This document shows positions 53,403-62,097 of a DNA stretch of 64,000 nucleotides, one piece after another. Made by a program: the position numbers and the translations under genes. Source of the stretch: Dyadobacter sp. CY345. GTDB taxonomy: Bacteria; Bacteroidota; Bacteroidia; Cytophagales; Spirosomataceae. Positions within the stretch are counted from its first letter, which is position 1. The number at the start of each line of letters is the position of its first letter. The notes under the pieces were generated by a model. The model saw only the letters and a program-made list of their open reading frames with translations. It ran no database searches and was not told the origin of the DNA. The DNA lies in NCBI RefSeq assembly GCF_021502725.1, contig NZ_JAKFFS010000003.1:620001-684000 (forward strand), in the 5' to 3' direction.

Positions 53403-54956
53403 TTAAAAACCAAATAGGCCTCCTTTTTTTGATCTTGAAGTTGATTTACCGAAGAGCATACCGAATACGCCTCTCACTACTTCGCGGCCGATCTGTTTTG
53501 CCAAAGGAGACGCAAGAGCCTCTTCAAACATCCCTTTTTCCTGCTTTCCACCCGTTTTAGCAACAGTTGTTTGTTCTTTTAGCTCAGCCTCCTGTCTTGT
53601 TTGTTCTTCCAGGCGTTTGGTTAAAATTTCATAGGCGCTTTCAGGGTCGATCGGATCTTTATATTTCAGATAAACATCCGACTGACGAACATGATTTTCA
53701 TAATCAGCCTGCGTTAATGGTCCCATTACCGACGTTGGCGGAAGTAAATGTGTTGCGGCCACTTCCGTTGGGATACCTTTATCATTTAAAACAGTAATTA
53801 GCGCCTGGCCGATACCCAAAGTTGTCAGAACCTGATCTATTGAATAATAATCTGATCGCGGATAAGTTTTTACAGTTTGTTTCAATGCATCGGCATCTTG
53901 CGGCGTAAAAGCACGAAGAACGTGCTGGACACGGTTTCCCAATTGAGAAAGAACAGAAACTGGTATATCCTGCGCCATCTGCGTGCAAAAGAAAATACCT
54001 ACACCTTTTGACCTGATCAGACGTACAACCTGCTCGATCTGATCCAAAAATGCTTTCGGCGCATCTTTAAATAATAAATGTGCTTCATCAAGGAAAAATA
54101 CCAGTTTTGGCTTGTCAAGATCTCCTGCTTCCGGCAAAGTTTGGTATAATTCCGCAAGAAGGCTCAGCATGAATGTTGAGAAGAGCGCAGGTTTATCCTG
54201 CACATCCGAAATATTCAAAAGACTTATTATGCCCTGGCCGTCGACCTTATTGATCAGATCTGAGATGTCAAAAGATTTTTCTCCGAATATAGTCCCTACG
54301 CCTTGCTGCTCCAAAGCAACGATTTTGCGTAGAATTGTGCCGGCAGTTGATGAAGAAATTGAGCCATAATCGGATTTAATTTCAGCAGCGCCAGGCCCTT
54401 CTGAAAGATAACTTAAAACTTTTTTTAAGTCATTAAGATCGACCATCGGCAGTTTCTTGTCATCTGCATACTTAAAAAGAATTGCCAGAACTCCCGACTG
54501 GGTATCATTCAATTCAAATATTTTTGATAGTAAGATCGGGCCAAATTCAAGAATTGTGGCCCGCATTTGCGCACCTTTTTCGCCACTCAAAGAATAAAGC
54601 TCAACCGGAAAACCTTTTGCTTCAAATGGAGTTCCCAAAATAGCCGAGCGTTCTTCAATCGCAGCGTTTGAAGTACCTGGTTTCGCAATGCCTGATAAAT
54701 CCCCCTTAATATCCGACATGAAAACCGGAACGCCGGCCGCCGAAAGCTGTTCAGCCAAGACCTGAAGTGTGCGTGTTTTTCCTGAGCCCGTCGCACCTGC
54801 AACCAATCCATGTCGGTTCATCATGCGCAGCGGCAAATTAACTTTTGCCTCAGTAATTATTTCTCCGTCGAGAATCGCCGAACCCAGATGTATTGCCGGT
54901 TTATCGGTTTTATACGATTTCTGGATTGCCGCTATAAATTGCTCTCTTTTTGACAC
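53403..54956 (-). CDS. HerA-like (DUF853) P-loop ATPase
   Basis: A 517-residue ATPase of the HerA/FtsK superfamily, YjgR group. Walker A is GATGSGKT (residues 54-61). Walker B is KLVFFLDEAHLLF. The sensor region has IFFCTQMAQDIP and the arginine-rich VLRAFTPQDADALKQTV. The C-terminus is basic with Gly/Ser (KSTSRSKKGGLFGF). HerA proteins pump DNA; for DUF853 members the substrate is not known. It is divergent from the alpha-E gene. No nuclease partner (NurA, Sir2) is near, so an antiphage role is not supported. Confidence 0.88.
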   Translation of the reverse strand: MSKREQFIAAIQKSYKTDKPAIHLGSAILDGEIITEAKVNLPLRMMNRHGLVAGATGSGKTRTLQVLAEQLSAAGVPVFMSDIKGDLSGIAKPGTSNAAIEERSAILGTPFEAKGFPVELYSLSGEKGAQMRATILEFGPILLSKIFELNDTQSGVLAILFKYADDKKLPMVDLNDLKKVLSYLSEGPGAAEIKSDYGSISSSTAGTILRKIVALEQQGVGTIFGEKSFDISDLINKVDGQGIISLLNISDVQDKPALFSTFMLSLLAELYQTLPEAGDLDKPKLVFFLDEAHLLFKDAPKAFLDQIEQVVRLIRSKGVGIFFCTQMAQDIPVSVLSQLGNRVQHVLRAFTPQDADALKQTVKTYPRSDYYSIDQVLTTLGIGQALITVLNDKGIPTEVAATHLLPPTSVMGPLTQADYENHVRQSDVYLKYKDPIDPESAYEILTKRLEEQTRQEAELKEQTTVAKTGGKQEKGMFEEALASPLAKQIGREVVRGVFGMLFGKSTSRSKKGGLFGF

Positions 54957-55002
54957 AGGTGTATGTAGTTATTGTTAATAATGGTCTAATTTACTAAAAT
55001 TA

Positions 55003-55110
55003 AATATTTTGCTGGGACTATACGCCTGCTTGGTGAATTTTATAGCAAAATATTACTCTGTCAAGGAATTTTATTATTTTTCGTAGTAGTTTGTTTTTGC
55101 GAAATATTAT
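55003..55110. promoter_or_regulatory. Three copies of a GC(A/G)AAATATTA motif before the alpha-E gene
   Basis: AATATTTTGCT (55003-55013, inverted), AGCAAAATATT (55044-55054, perfect inverted partner) and GCGAAATATTAT (55099-55110) fill the region between the divergent HerA-like and alpha-E genes. Position and repetition suggest binding sites of one regulator. No two-part promoter was found. Confidence 0.35.
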
Positions 55111-55181
55111 TAGGTATTTTGACTTTAACACTATGCTAATATTCTGAAATAACTTAATTTAAATACAATTATTTGCCGCCT

Positions 55182-56198
55182 ATGCTTAGTCGAGTTGCTA
55201 ATTCAATCTATTGGATGAATCGTTATATGGAACGGGTTGAAAATTATGCCCGTTTTGTCGGAGTGAATTTTAACCTAGCACTTGACCTTCCTCCTGACGT
55301 GGATGAGCAATGGGAGCCGCTTCTTATTGCCACTGCCGACCACTTTCTTTTTTACAAGCATTATGATAAGCCAACGAAGGAAGATGTGATCCATTTCATG
55401 ACTTTCGATAAGCGCAATCCGAATTCTATCGTAAGTTGTTTATATGAAGCAAGGGAAAATGCCCGGACGATTCGTGAGACAATTTCAAAGGAAATGTGGG
55501 AAAGTATTAATACATTTTATCTGACAATCCGTGGAACATCACCTGATGATTTCAGGAATATGGATCACATGCAATCCTTTTTTACGGATATTCGTAAAAA
55601 TTGCCAGCTTTTTCACGGTGTCGTGGATTCGTCCATCACGCGTAATGAAGCATGGCATTTTGGTCGCTTAGGCCGCCATATTGAACGCGCAGATAAATGC
55701 TCGAGATTTCTTGACGTAAAATATTTTACACTTTTACAGGATAACGGAACAAACGGTTCAACATTGGACCTGATGATGTGGACGGCAGTTTTGAAGTCGG
55801 TCAGTGCCTACAACATGTATCGCCAGACACACCGCGCTTTGACGCCAATGAACATTGTTGCATTTTTAATTCTTGATAAATTATTTCCGCGTTCCATAGC
55901 ATATTCTGTTCGTCAGGCTGAGCTTTCTCTGTATGCGATTGCAGGTTCTATTCCTGAACGCGGACACACAAATGCTGCTGAGCGGGCGTTAAGCAAAATG
56001 CGCAGCGAATTGGAATTCACCGAGGTTGAAGATGTATTTAAAATGGGCCTTCATAAGTATCTGGATCGTTTTCAGACAAATAATAATGAAGTAGACAAAG
56101 CTATTTTTGACATGTATTTTGGACTCGAAACGGAAAAGTCACAGAGTCAGTCAATGAGCCAGACTTCCGGCCATTTCAAAAGCCAGTGGATGAATTGA
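55182..56198 (+). CDS. Alpha-E domain protein (DUF403)
   Basis: A 338-residue all-helical protein. The typical opening MLSRVANSIYWMNRYMERVEN is cut here to its key residues, Arg4, Trp12 and Glu18. Later signatures are ENARTIRETISKEMWE and FGRLGRHIERADKCSRFLD. The ATG at 55182 is used rather than a TTG three codons earlier. Alpha-E proteins occur with circularly permuted ATP-grasp enzymes and transglutaminases in a predicted peptide-modification system. Here a transglutaminase follows 74 nt later, but no ATP-grasp gene is in the window. Function untested. Confidence 0.9.
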   Translation: MLSRVANSIYWMNRYMERVENYARFVGVNFNLALDLPPDVDEQWEPLLIATADHFLFYKHYDKPTKEDVIHFMTFDKRNPNSIVSCLYEARENARTIRETISKEMWESINTFYLTIRGTSPDDFRNMDHMQSFFTDIRKNCQLFHGVVDSSITRNEAWHFGRLGRHIERADKCSRFLDVKYFTLLQDNGTNGSTLDLMMWTAVLKSVSAYNMYRQTHRALTPMNIVAFLILDKLFPRSIAYSVRQAELSLYAIAGSIPERGHTNAAERALSKMRSELEFTEVEDVFKMGLHKYLDRFQTNNNEVDKAIFDMYFGLETEKSQSQSMSQTSGHFKSQWMN

Positions 56199-56272
56199 AC
56201 CAATCGCAGTTGGTCAGGGGTTTTATAATTACTTCATAGCATTGTCTTTTTTGCTATAATCCGGAAAACTCC

Positions 56273-57115
56273 ATGAATCTTAAAGTTCGTCATTCACTTG
56301 ATTATAGTTACGATTTCCCAGTTGAACTGGATTCTCATACACTTTATCTATATCCCAAGGCATATCCCCACCAGCGCGTATTGAATTACTCGCTGGTGAT
56401 AAATCCTATTCCCTCCAACGTTATAAAAAATGTTGACGCGGAAGGAAATGTTGAGCAGGTAGTTCACTTTTTCCAGGGATCGGTAAACAGGTTGACGGTA
56501 CAGGCTGAGATGACGGTTTGTTCTGATTTCGTTAACGTATTCGATTTTGTACTTTTCCCATTTATCACAAAAAACATTCCGTTTTTATATGATAATCGAA
56601 TTTATAAATATCTGATTCCTTACCTGAATCGCGACGATGTCACAACTTATGTGGAACAGTTCGCCCGAAAAATAGCAGCTGAAGTGAACTGGGAAACGGT
56701 TCCTTTTCTTGTGGAACTCAGTAAATTTATCGCAGAAACTTTTACGTACCAAAACAGGGAATTCGGAGTGGCATATCCGCCAGATGCTACGTTAAGAGAT
56801 AAAATTGGTTCCTGCCGCGATTATTCCAGGCTGTTTATTGCGGCATGCAGAAGTTTGGGGATAGCAGCCCGTTTTGTGAGCGGTTATCTGTATGGAAATC
56901 TAATGCAGGCCCACGAACTGCATGCCTGGGTTGAAGTATATCTGCCTGGCGCCGGGTGGCGTGGTTTTGATCCGACGGAGGGAAAAGTAATTGCTAATAA
57001 CCATATCAGTCTGGGCGCTTCTGCGGATTTTAATCAGCTGGCACCGGTTATGGGATTTTTCAGAGGTTCGGCTCAGTCGACGCTTGTAACCCATGTAGAC
57101 ATTGAGTTGGTATAA
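56273..57115 (+). CDS. Transglutaminase family protein, alpha-E partner
   Basis: A 280-residue protein with the bacterial transglutaminase N-terminal domain (1-100, KVRHSLDYSYDFPVELDSHT) and a papain-like core. The triad is Cys181 (GSCRDYS), His217 (HELHAWVEVY) and Asp233 (RGFDPTEG). There is no signal peptide. It follows the alpha-E gene by 74 nt. In known clusters such proteins are predicted to cut or form amide bonds on a peptide made by the ATP-grasp enzyme. Its fold mate at 47.1 kb has the same triad but a different N-terminal domain. Confidence 0.9.
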   Translation: MNLKVRHSLDYSYDFPVELDSHTLYLYPKAYPHQRVLNYSLVINPIPSNVIKNVDAEGNVEQVVHFFQGSVNRLTVQAEMTVCSDFVNVFDFVLFPFITKNIPFLYDNRIYKYLIPYLNRDDVTTYVEQFARKIAAEVNWETVPFLVELSKFIAETFTYQNREFGVAYPPDATLRDKIGSCRDYSRLFIAACRSLGIAARFVSGYLYGNLMQAHELHAWVEVYLPGAGWRGFDPTEGKVIANNHISLGASADFNQLAPVMGFFRGSAQSTLVTHVDIELV

Positions 57116-57185
57116 TTTAAATAAATCCGGTAGTCAAATCTTGGATTGTTTTGTCAAATAATCCGGTAGACCGCGGGAAATTTGT

Positions 57186-57193
57186 TATTTTTG
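57186..57193 (+). promoter_or_regulatory. Candidate -7 element of the phosphohexomutase gene
   Basis: TATTTTTG matches TAnnTTTG, 30 nt before the GTG start at 57223. No properly spaced TTG is seen. Confidence 0.45.
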
Positions 57194-57222
57194 TATCGTA
57201 ACAAACAGAGGAATACTAGATC

Positions 57223-58629
57223 GTGACGTTAATCAAATCTATATCAGGAATCAGAGGGATAATAGGAGGGAAATCCGGAGATGCACTGACTCCAATTGAT
57301 GTTGTTAAGTTTGCTGCTGCATATGGCACTTGGTTGAGGAGGACAAATCCACAAAATTTAAAAGTAGTTATCGGACGTGATGCCAGGCTTTCGGGCGAAA
57401 TGGTAAGCCGTTTGGTGGCGGGTACCCTACAAGGTGTAGGTCTTAACGTTATCGATTTAGGGCTTTCCACGACTCCTACGGTCGAAATTGCGGTTACGGC
57501 CGAGGAAGCAGCGGGAGGAATTATCCTTACCGCAAGCCATAATCCTATTCAGTGGAATGCTTTAAAATTGCTTAATCACGACGGAGAATTTATTTCGGAA
57601 GAAGAAGGAACAGAGATTTTGAGAATCGCTGATGAAGAAGATTTTCTTTTTCCTGATGTTAAAAAACTCGGAAGTTATCGTGCCGACGATACTTATCTTC
57701 AAAAACACATTGATCATATCCTTTCATTATCACTTGTGGATGTTGAAGCGATCAAGGCTGCCAATTTCAAAATAGTTGTCGACGCTGTGAATTCAACAGG
57801 GGGAATTGTGGTTCCGATGTTGCTTGAAGCATTAGGTGTTGAAACAAAAAATATTAAAAAGTTACATTGTGAGCCAACGGGTAATTTTGCACATAACCCA
57901 GAACCACTCCCCGAACATTTGCGGGATATCAGCAAAGAATTAAAGGATGGTGCGTTTAATCTTGGTATTGTCGTTGACCCTGATGTCGACCGTCTGGCTC
58001 TGATATGTGAGGATGGATCGCCGTTTGGTGAAGAATATACTCTGGTTGCAGTTGCTGATTACGTTCTTAAAAATACACCAGGAAATACAGTTTCAAACTT
58101 ATCTTCTACGGCGGCTTTAAAAGATGTCACGTTAAAAGCGGGAGGCGAATATTTTGCTTCTGCTGTCGGTGAGGTGAATGTGGTTACAACAATGAAAGCA
58201 AATAATGCAATCATTGGCGGTGAAGGAAATGGCGGAGTTATATATCCTGAAAGTCATTATGGCCGGGATGCTCTGGTAGGAATTGGATTATTTCTAACGC
58301 ATTTAGCCAAGTTTGGAAAGACTGCATCTGTACTCCGGAAATCTTATCCAAGTTATTATATTTCAAAAAATAAAATTGAATTAACGCCGGATATTAATGT
58401 TGATAATATTCTGAGCCGTATTCAGACAAAATATTCCAAGCAGCCATTGAGTACTATTGATGGAGTAAGAATTGAATTTAACCGGGAATGGGTTCATTTG
58501 CGTAAATCGAATACAGAACCGATTATCCGTATCTATTCAGAATCAGAAACATTGACAACGGCTGTTAATCTGGCAAATAAAATCATTTCCGATATCAAGG
58601 AAATAATTTCAGAACCGAAAAACAAATAA
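57223..58629 (+). CDS. glmM: Phosphoglucosamine mutase / phosphohexomutase
   Basis: Alpha-D-phosphohexomutase of 468 residues. Domain 1 has SISGIRGIIGGK and the phosphoserine Ser105 in LTASHNP. Domain 2 has the metal loop DPDVDR, domain 3 has GGEGNGGVIYP (sugar-binding GEGN) and domain 4 the phosphate loop RKSNTEPIIRIY. In Bacteroidota this single gene is usually called glmM, making GlcN-1-P for peptidoglycan. Mannose or glucose phosphate activity cannot be excluded. The frame starts at GTG. It overlaps the cysteine desulfurase gene by one base (TAATG), so the two are coupled. Confidence 0.88.
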   Translation: MTLIKSISGIRGIIGGKSGDALTPIDVVKFAAAYGTWLRRTNPQNLKVVIGRDARLSGEMVSRLVAGTLQGVGLNVIDLGLSTTPTVEIAVTAEEAAGGIILTASHNPIQWNALKLLNHDGEFISEEEGTEILRIADEEDFLFPDVKKLGSYRADDTYLQKHIDHILSLSLVDVEAIKAANFKIVVDAVNSTGGIVVPMLLEALGVETKNIKKLHCEPTGNFAHNPEPLPEHLRDISKELKDGAFNLGIVVDPDVDRLALICEDGSPFGEEYTLVAVADYVLKNTPGNTVSNLSSTAALKDVTLKAGGEYFASAVGEVNVVTTMKANNAIIGGEGNGGVIYPESHYGRDALVGIGLFLTHLAKFGKTASVLRKSYPSYYISKNKIELTPDINVDNILSRIQTKYSKQPLSTIDGVRIEFNREWVHLRKSNTEPIIRIYSESETLTTAVNLANKIISDIKEIISEPKNK

Positions 58630-59777
58630 TGAAAGCCTATTTTGATAACGCTGCCACGACCCGTCTGGATCAGGAAGTTTTGGAAACCATGTTGCCTCTG
58701 ATGACAGAGACTTATGGTAATCCTTCTTCAATCCATTCTTATGGACGTGCAGTTCGTTCCGCGGTGGAAAGAGCACGGAAAAGTGTAGCAGGCATATTAA
58801 ATGCAGCACCTGCCGAAATATTTTTTACCTCCGGCGGAACAGAAGCAGATAACACAGCGATCCGTTCAAGCATCGAAACTTTTGGCCTGAAACATGCCAT
58901 CACTTCGAAAATTGAACATCATGCCGTGCTTCACACCTTGGAGCATTTGGCAAAATCCGGACAGATTGAATTAAGTTTTGTCAATCTGAATGAAAAAGGC
59001 GATGTGGATCTGGGACATCTGGAAACACTTTTGCAAACAAATTCCCGCTCACTTGTTTCCTTAATGCATGGAAATAATGAGATTGGAAATTTACTTGATC
59101 TTGATGTTGTTGGTGATTTGTGCAAACATTACGACGCGATATTTCATAGTGATACGGTACAAACCATGGGTCATTATAAACATGACTTGCAGCAATTGAA
59201 AACCAATTTCATCGTTGGTTCGGCTCATAAGTTTCATGGTCCAAAAGGTATCGGATTTCTATACGTGAAACCGGGAACTAAGATTTTTCCATTCGTACAC
59301 GGCGGTGCTCAGGAGCGTAACATGCGAGGCGGTACTGAAAATGTATACGGAATTGTAGGTTTGGCGAAGGCACTTGAAATAGCTTACCGGGATATGGATC
59401 AGCATCGTGCGCATATTGAAAACCTTAAAACAAGAATGATTCACAAGCTTCGTGAAAATATCGAAGGTGTTTCATTCAACGGAAAATCGTCGTCACTTGA
59501 TGAAAGTTTATATACTGTTTTAAGTGTCAGTTTACCTCCTTCGGGATTAAGTGATATGCTGCTTTTCAATATGGATATTGCCGGCATAGCAGTTTCCGGG
59601 GGAAGTGCCTGTGCAAGCGGAACAGATGTTGGATCTCACGTTTTAACCGAAATCCAGATCAATCCGGATAGAGCAAATGTTCGTTTTTCTTTCGGAAAAT
59701 ATAATACAGCAGAAGAAGTTGATTATGCAGTGGAAACACTAGCAGAACTTTACCGTAAAGAATCGGTTATGCTGTAA
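58629..59777 (+). CDS. Cysteine desulfurase (NifS/IscS family)
   Basis: PLP enzyme that takes sulfur from cysteine for Fe-S clusters and thionucleosides. It begins YFDNAATTRLD and has 382 residues. PLP is held by Lys201 (GSAHKFHGPKG), with TSGGTEADN and HSDTVQ. The persulfide Cys328 is in GGSACASGT, placing it in the group with a long catalytic loop (IscS/NifS-like). No iscU or isc gene is adjacent. Pairing with a phosphohexomutase is unusual and could be chance. Confidence 0.92.
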   Translation: MKAYFDNAATTRLDQEVLETMLPLMTETYGNPSSIHSYGRAVRSAVERARKSVAGILNAAPAEIFFTSGGTEADNTAIRSSIETFGLKHAITSKIEHHAVLHTLEHLAKSGQIELSFVNLNEKGDVDLGHLETLLQTNSRSLVSLMHGNNEIGNLLDLDVVGDLCKHYDAIFHSDTVQTMGHYKHDLQQLKTNFIVGSAHKFHGPKGIGFLYVKPGTKIFPFVHGGAQERNMRGGTENVYGIVGLAKALEIAYRDMDQHRAHIENLKTRMIHKLRENIEGVSFNGKSSSLDESLYTVLSVSLPPSGLSDMLLFNMDIAGIAVSGGSACASGTDVGSHVLTEIQINPDRANVRFSFGKYNTAEEVDYAVETLAELYRKESVML

Positions 59778-59806
59778 AAGCTGATAAAATAATTAAGACT
59801 ATAAAC

Positions 59807-59840
59807 AAAAAGAAGTCAACCCCAAAGTTGACTTCTTTTT
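59807..59840. terminator. Bidirectional terminator after the cysteine desulfurase gene
   Basis: AAAAAGAAGTCAAC and GTTGACTTCTTTTT form a perfect 14-bp stem with a CCCAAA loop, shared by convergent hemH. Confidence 0.93.
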
Positions 59841-59891
59841 CTTTATAGACTCTTTTTGAAATATTTATCCTACAAATCACCAATCAAGCCA

Positions 59892-59938
59892 CGACAACCC
59901 CTGACAACAAATGACAATTTCCTGACAAAACCTGACCA
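59892..59938. repeat. Five helically phased TGACAA-type repeats
   Basis: CGACAA (59892), TGACAA (59902), TGACAA (59912), TGACAA (59923) and TGACCA (59933) start 10, 10, 11 and 10 nt apart, one per DNA turn. They fill the gap between the hemH stop codon and the shared terminator. On the hemH strand they read TTGTCA and would lie in the 3' end of its mRNA. Confidence 0.5.
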
Positions 59939-59944
59939 GGAAAA

Positions 59945-61006
59945 TTACGCCTTCCGAACCATATCCTCCAACGCCTCAATCCAGATATCACTATCGTTCA
60001 GACTTTCCACCAATTGCCAGTGTTCGCCGCCTTCTTTTTCAAAGATCTCTTTATATTCTTCACCAACCTCAATCGTTGTTTCCAGGCAATCGGATACAAA
60101 AGCCGGGGAAAATGCGAGTACACTTTTTACTCCTTTTTTCACAAGCTCAGGAATCAATTCGTCCGTATAAGGTTTGATCCAAGGCGTTTTTCCAAGTCTG
60201 GATTGGAAAGCAACAGTATATTTTCCTTCCGGAATTCCCATACCTTTTACAAAAAGTCGGGTTGTTTCGTAACACTGAGCTCGATAACAATGCTGGTTCT
60301 TCTCGTTTAGAGTATCACAGCAAGTACCGAACTGACAATAATTAGCGACATCGCCTTTTGTAATTTGTCTTTCGGGGATGCCGTGATAACTAAAAACAAA
60401 ATGATCATATTCGCGCTGGGCCATATATTTTTTGCCAAGATTCACAAAACCCTCAACAAATTTTGGATGATCCAGAAAACGATTGATAAATTTAATTTCT
60501 GGTAAAACTTCCCAGTCTTTCACAACTTCCATTACTTTCTTGTAAACAGAACCCGTTGAAGCGGAAGCATATTGAGGGAAAAAAGGAACAACGATAATTT
60601 CAGAAAGACAAAGTTTTCTGAGCTCGTTCAAACCATTTTCAATACTTGGACTTTGATAACGCATGGCTAGTTTCACCACGAAGTCATCACCCAAAACCTT
60701 TTGTAATTTTTTTTCAACAGACTCTCCATAAATCTTCAACGGCGATCCTTCCGGTGTCCAAAGTTCCTGGTAAATTTTTGCGGATTTTGGTGCGCGGAAA
60801 GGTGCGATGATTAAATTGATCAGTAACCAGCGATTTAGATAAGGTATATCAATTACACGTTCATCCATTAAAAATTCACGCAGATATTTTCTTACGTCGG
60901 GAACGGAAGGACTATCCGGTGTGCCCAGGTTTACAATCAAAACGCCTGTTTTTCCAACAGGTTTTTCTTTTAATAAAGATGGAGTTGTCAGCGTTTCGGT
61001 ATTCAT
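59945..61006 (-). CDS. hemH: Ferrochelatase
   Basis: Inserts iron into protoporphyrin IX, the last step of heme synthesis in this route. It has 353 residues. The N-terminus is GVLIVNLGTPDSP, the catalytic His208 is in FSYHGIPER and the acidic Glu309 in SDCLETT. Between them, five cysteines (224, 229, 230, 240, 245) cluster in CQFGTCC...CYRAQC. Some ferrochelatases carry a 2Fe-2S cluster, so this could be a metal or redox site, but that is unproven. It lies 82 nt downstream of argF' on the same strand, so they may be cotranscribed. Confidence 0.95.
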   Translation of the reverse strand: MNTETLTTPSLLKEKPVGKTGVLIVNLGTPDSPSVPDVRKYLREFLMDERVIDIPYLNRWLLINLIIAPFRAPKSAKIYQELWTPEGSPLKIYGESVEKKLQKVLGDDFVVKLAMRYQSPSIENGLNELRKLCLSEIIVVPFFPQYASASTGSVYKKVMEVVKDWEVLPEIKFINRFLDHPKFVEGFVNLGKKYMAQREYDHFVFSYHGIPERQITKGDVANYCQFGTCCDTLNEKNQHCYRAQCYETTRLFVKGMGIPEGKYTVAFQSRLGKTPWIKPYTDELIPELVKKGVKSVLAFSPAFVSDCLETTIEVGEEYKEIFEKEGGEHWQLVESLNDSDIWIEALEDMVRKA

Positions 61007-61088
61007 TTTTATATGTTTTACAGCGGGATTCGTTATTAAATTATATAACTATATCCTGCGTCTACAAAGTTCAGGGGATGATATTTTT

Positions 61089-62042
61089 TTATACGTTCAG
61101 GCCCAATAAAATTTCTTTCAAAACAGCCTGAGCCGACCACTCTCTGTTGGCTGCCTGCTCAATAACCAGTGAACGAGGGCTGTCCAGTACTTCGTCAGCC
61201 ACTTTCATGTTACGTCTCAGCGGAAGGCAGTGCATGAATTTTCCATTGTCTGTTAGGGCCATTTTTGCCTCTGTGATCATCCAGGAAGGGTCTTGGGTTA
61301 AAACCTGACCATAATATGTATAGGACGACCAGTTCTTTCCATAAACAAAATCGGCTCCTTCCAGGGCTTTATCCTGGTCATAAATCACTTGTCCTTTACC
61401 AACAAATTTAGGGTCAAGATCATATCCTTCCGGGTGCGTGATCACCAGTTCGACATTCATAGGATTCATCCATTCGCAGAAGGAATTTGCTACGGCCTGG
61501 GGTAGTGCTTTAAAATGGGGTAACCAGGTTAGAACTACTTTTGGACGTTCTTTAATCTTGAATTCTTCAATGGTGATACAGTCGGCCAGAGATTGCAGCG
61601 GATGGCGTGTTGCCGATTCCAGGTTTACGATCGGAACCTCGGCGTATTTTTTGAATTGTTGAAAAACAGTTTCTGCGTAGTCCTTATCACGATCTTCAAG
61701 CTCGGCAAAGGACCGGATAGCGATGATGTTGCAGTAGCGACCCATAATTGCTGCTGCTTCTTTTACGTGTTCGGCTTTGGTACCATTCATGATGACACCT
61801 TCTTCCATTTCAAGTCCCCAGCTATCCTGCCCAACATTCATGACAATGACGTTCAAGCCTAAGTTCGCCGCCGCTTTTTGGGTACTTATACGGGTACGTA
61901 AACTTGAATTGAAGAACATCAAACCGATGGTCTTGTGTTTGCCAAGTGTTTCGTCAGCAAAGGGATTACGTTTCGCTTCAATCCCACTGTTGATGAGCTG
62001 ATTCAGATCTGAGACGTCGGCAAAGGAAAGGAAATGTTTCAT
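61089..62042 (-). CDS. argF': N-acetyl/N-succinylornithine carbamoyltransferase
   Basis: Transfers carbamoyl phosphate to an acylated ornithine in the arginine pathway of Bacteroidota. From the ATG at 62042 it has 317 residues. The carbamoyl-phosphate site is FFNSSLRTR (43-51), with HPLQSLAD and HCLPLRRN. The substrate loop EEGVIMNGTKAEH and EAAAIMGRYC is the acyl-ornithine type, not plain ornithine. The longer reading frame up to 62126 crosses the inverted repeat of the GxxExxY element, so it is rejected. argD, the aminotransferase, lies upstream, separated only by that element. Confidence 0.88.
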   Translation of the reverse strand: MKHFLSFADVSDLNQLINSGIEAKRNPFADETLGKHKTIGLMFFNSSLRTRISTQKAAANLGLNVIVMNVGQDSWGLEMEEGVIMNGTKAEHVKEAAAIMGRYCNIIAIRSFAELEDRDKDYAETVFQQFKKYAEVPIVNLESATRHPLQSLADCITIEEFKIKERPKVVLTWLPHFKALPQAVANSFCEWMNPMNVELVITHPEGYDLDPKFVGKGQVIYDQDKALEGADFVYGKNWSSYTYYGQVLTQDPSWMITEAKMALTDNGKFMHCLPLRRNMKVADEVLDSPRSLVIEQAANREWSAQAVLKEILLGLNV

Positions 62043-62053
62043 TAATGTTGTAT

Positions 62054-62094
62054 TTAACCGCAATGGACGCAATTGTTTTCGCAATGGACGCAAT
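62054..62094. repeat. Left terminal inverted repeat of the GxxExxY element
   Basis: Starts TTAACCGCAATGGACGCAAT and holds two identical 15-nt units CGCAATGGACGCAAT (62059-62073 and 62080-62094) spaced by TGTTTT. It begins 11 nt upstream of the argF' start codon, so argF' now has element sequence as its leader. Confidence 0.8.
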
Positions 62095-62097
62095 AAA

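Noticed and set aside
53403..57115. Antiphage defence island (HerA-like ATPase with alpha-E and transglutaminase)
   Set aside because: The HerA-like gene is divergent, of the housekeeping DUF853 type, and lacks a nuclease or Sir2 partner. No other defence gene is near.
59892..59938. CRISPR-like array
   Set aside because: Repeats are 6 nt with 4-5-nt spacers, far shorter than CRISPR units, and no cas gene is present.
59856..60170. Plus-strand frame reading through the phased TGACAA repeats into hemH
   Set aside because: Mostly antisense to hemH. The repeats give a low-complexity peptide and no start signal is visible.
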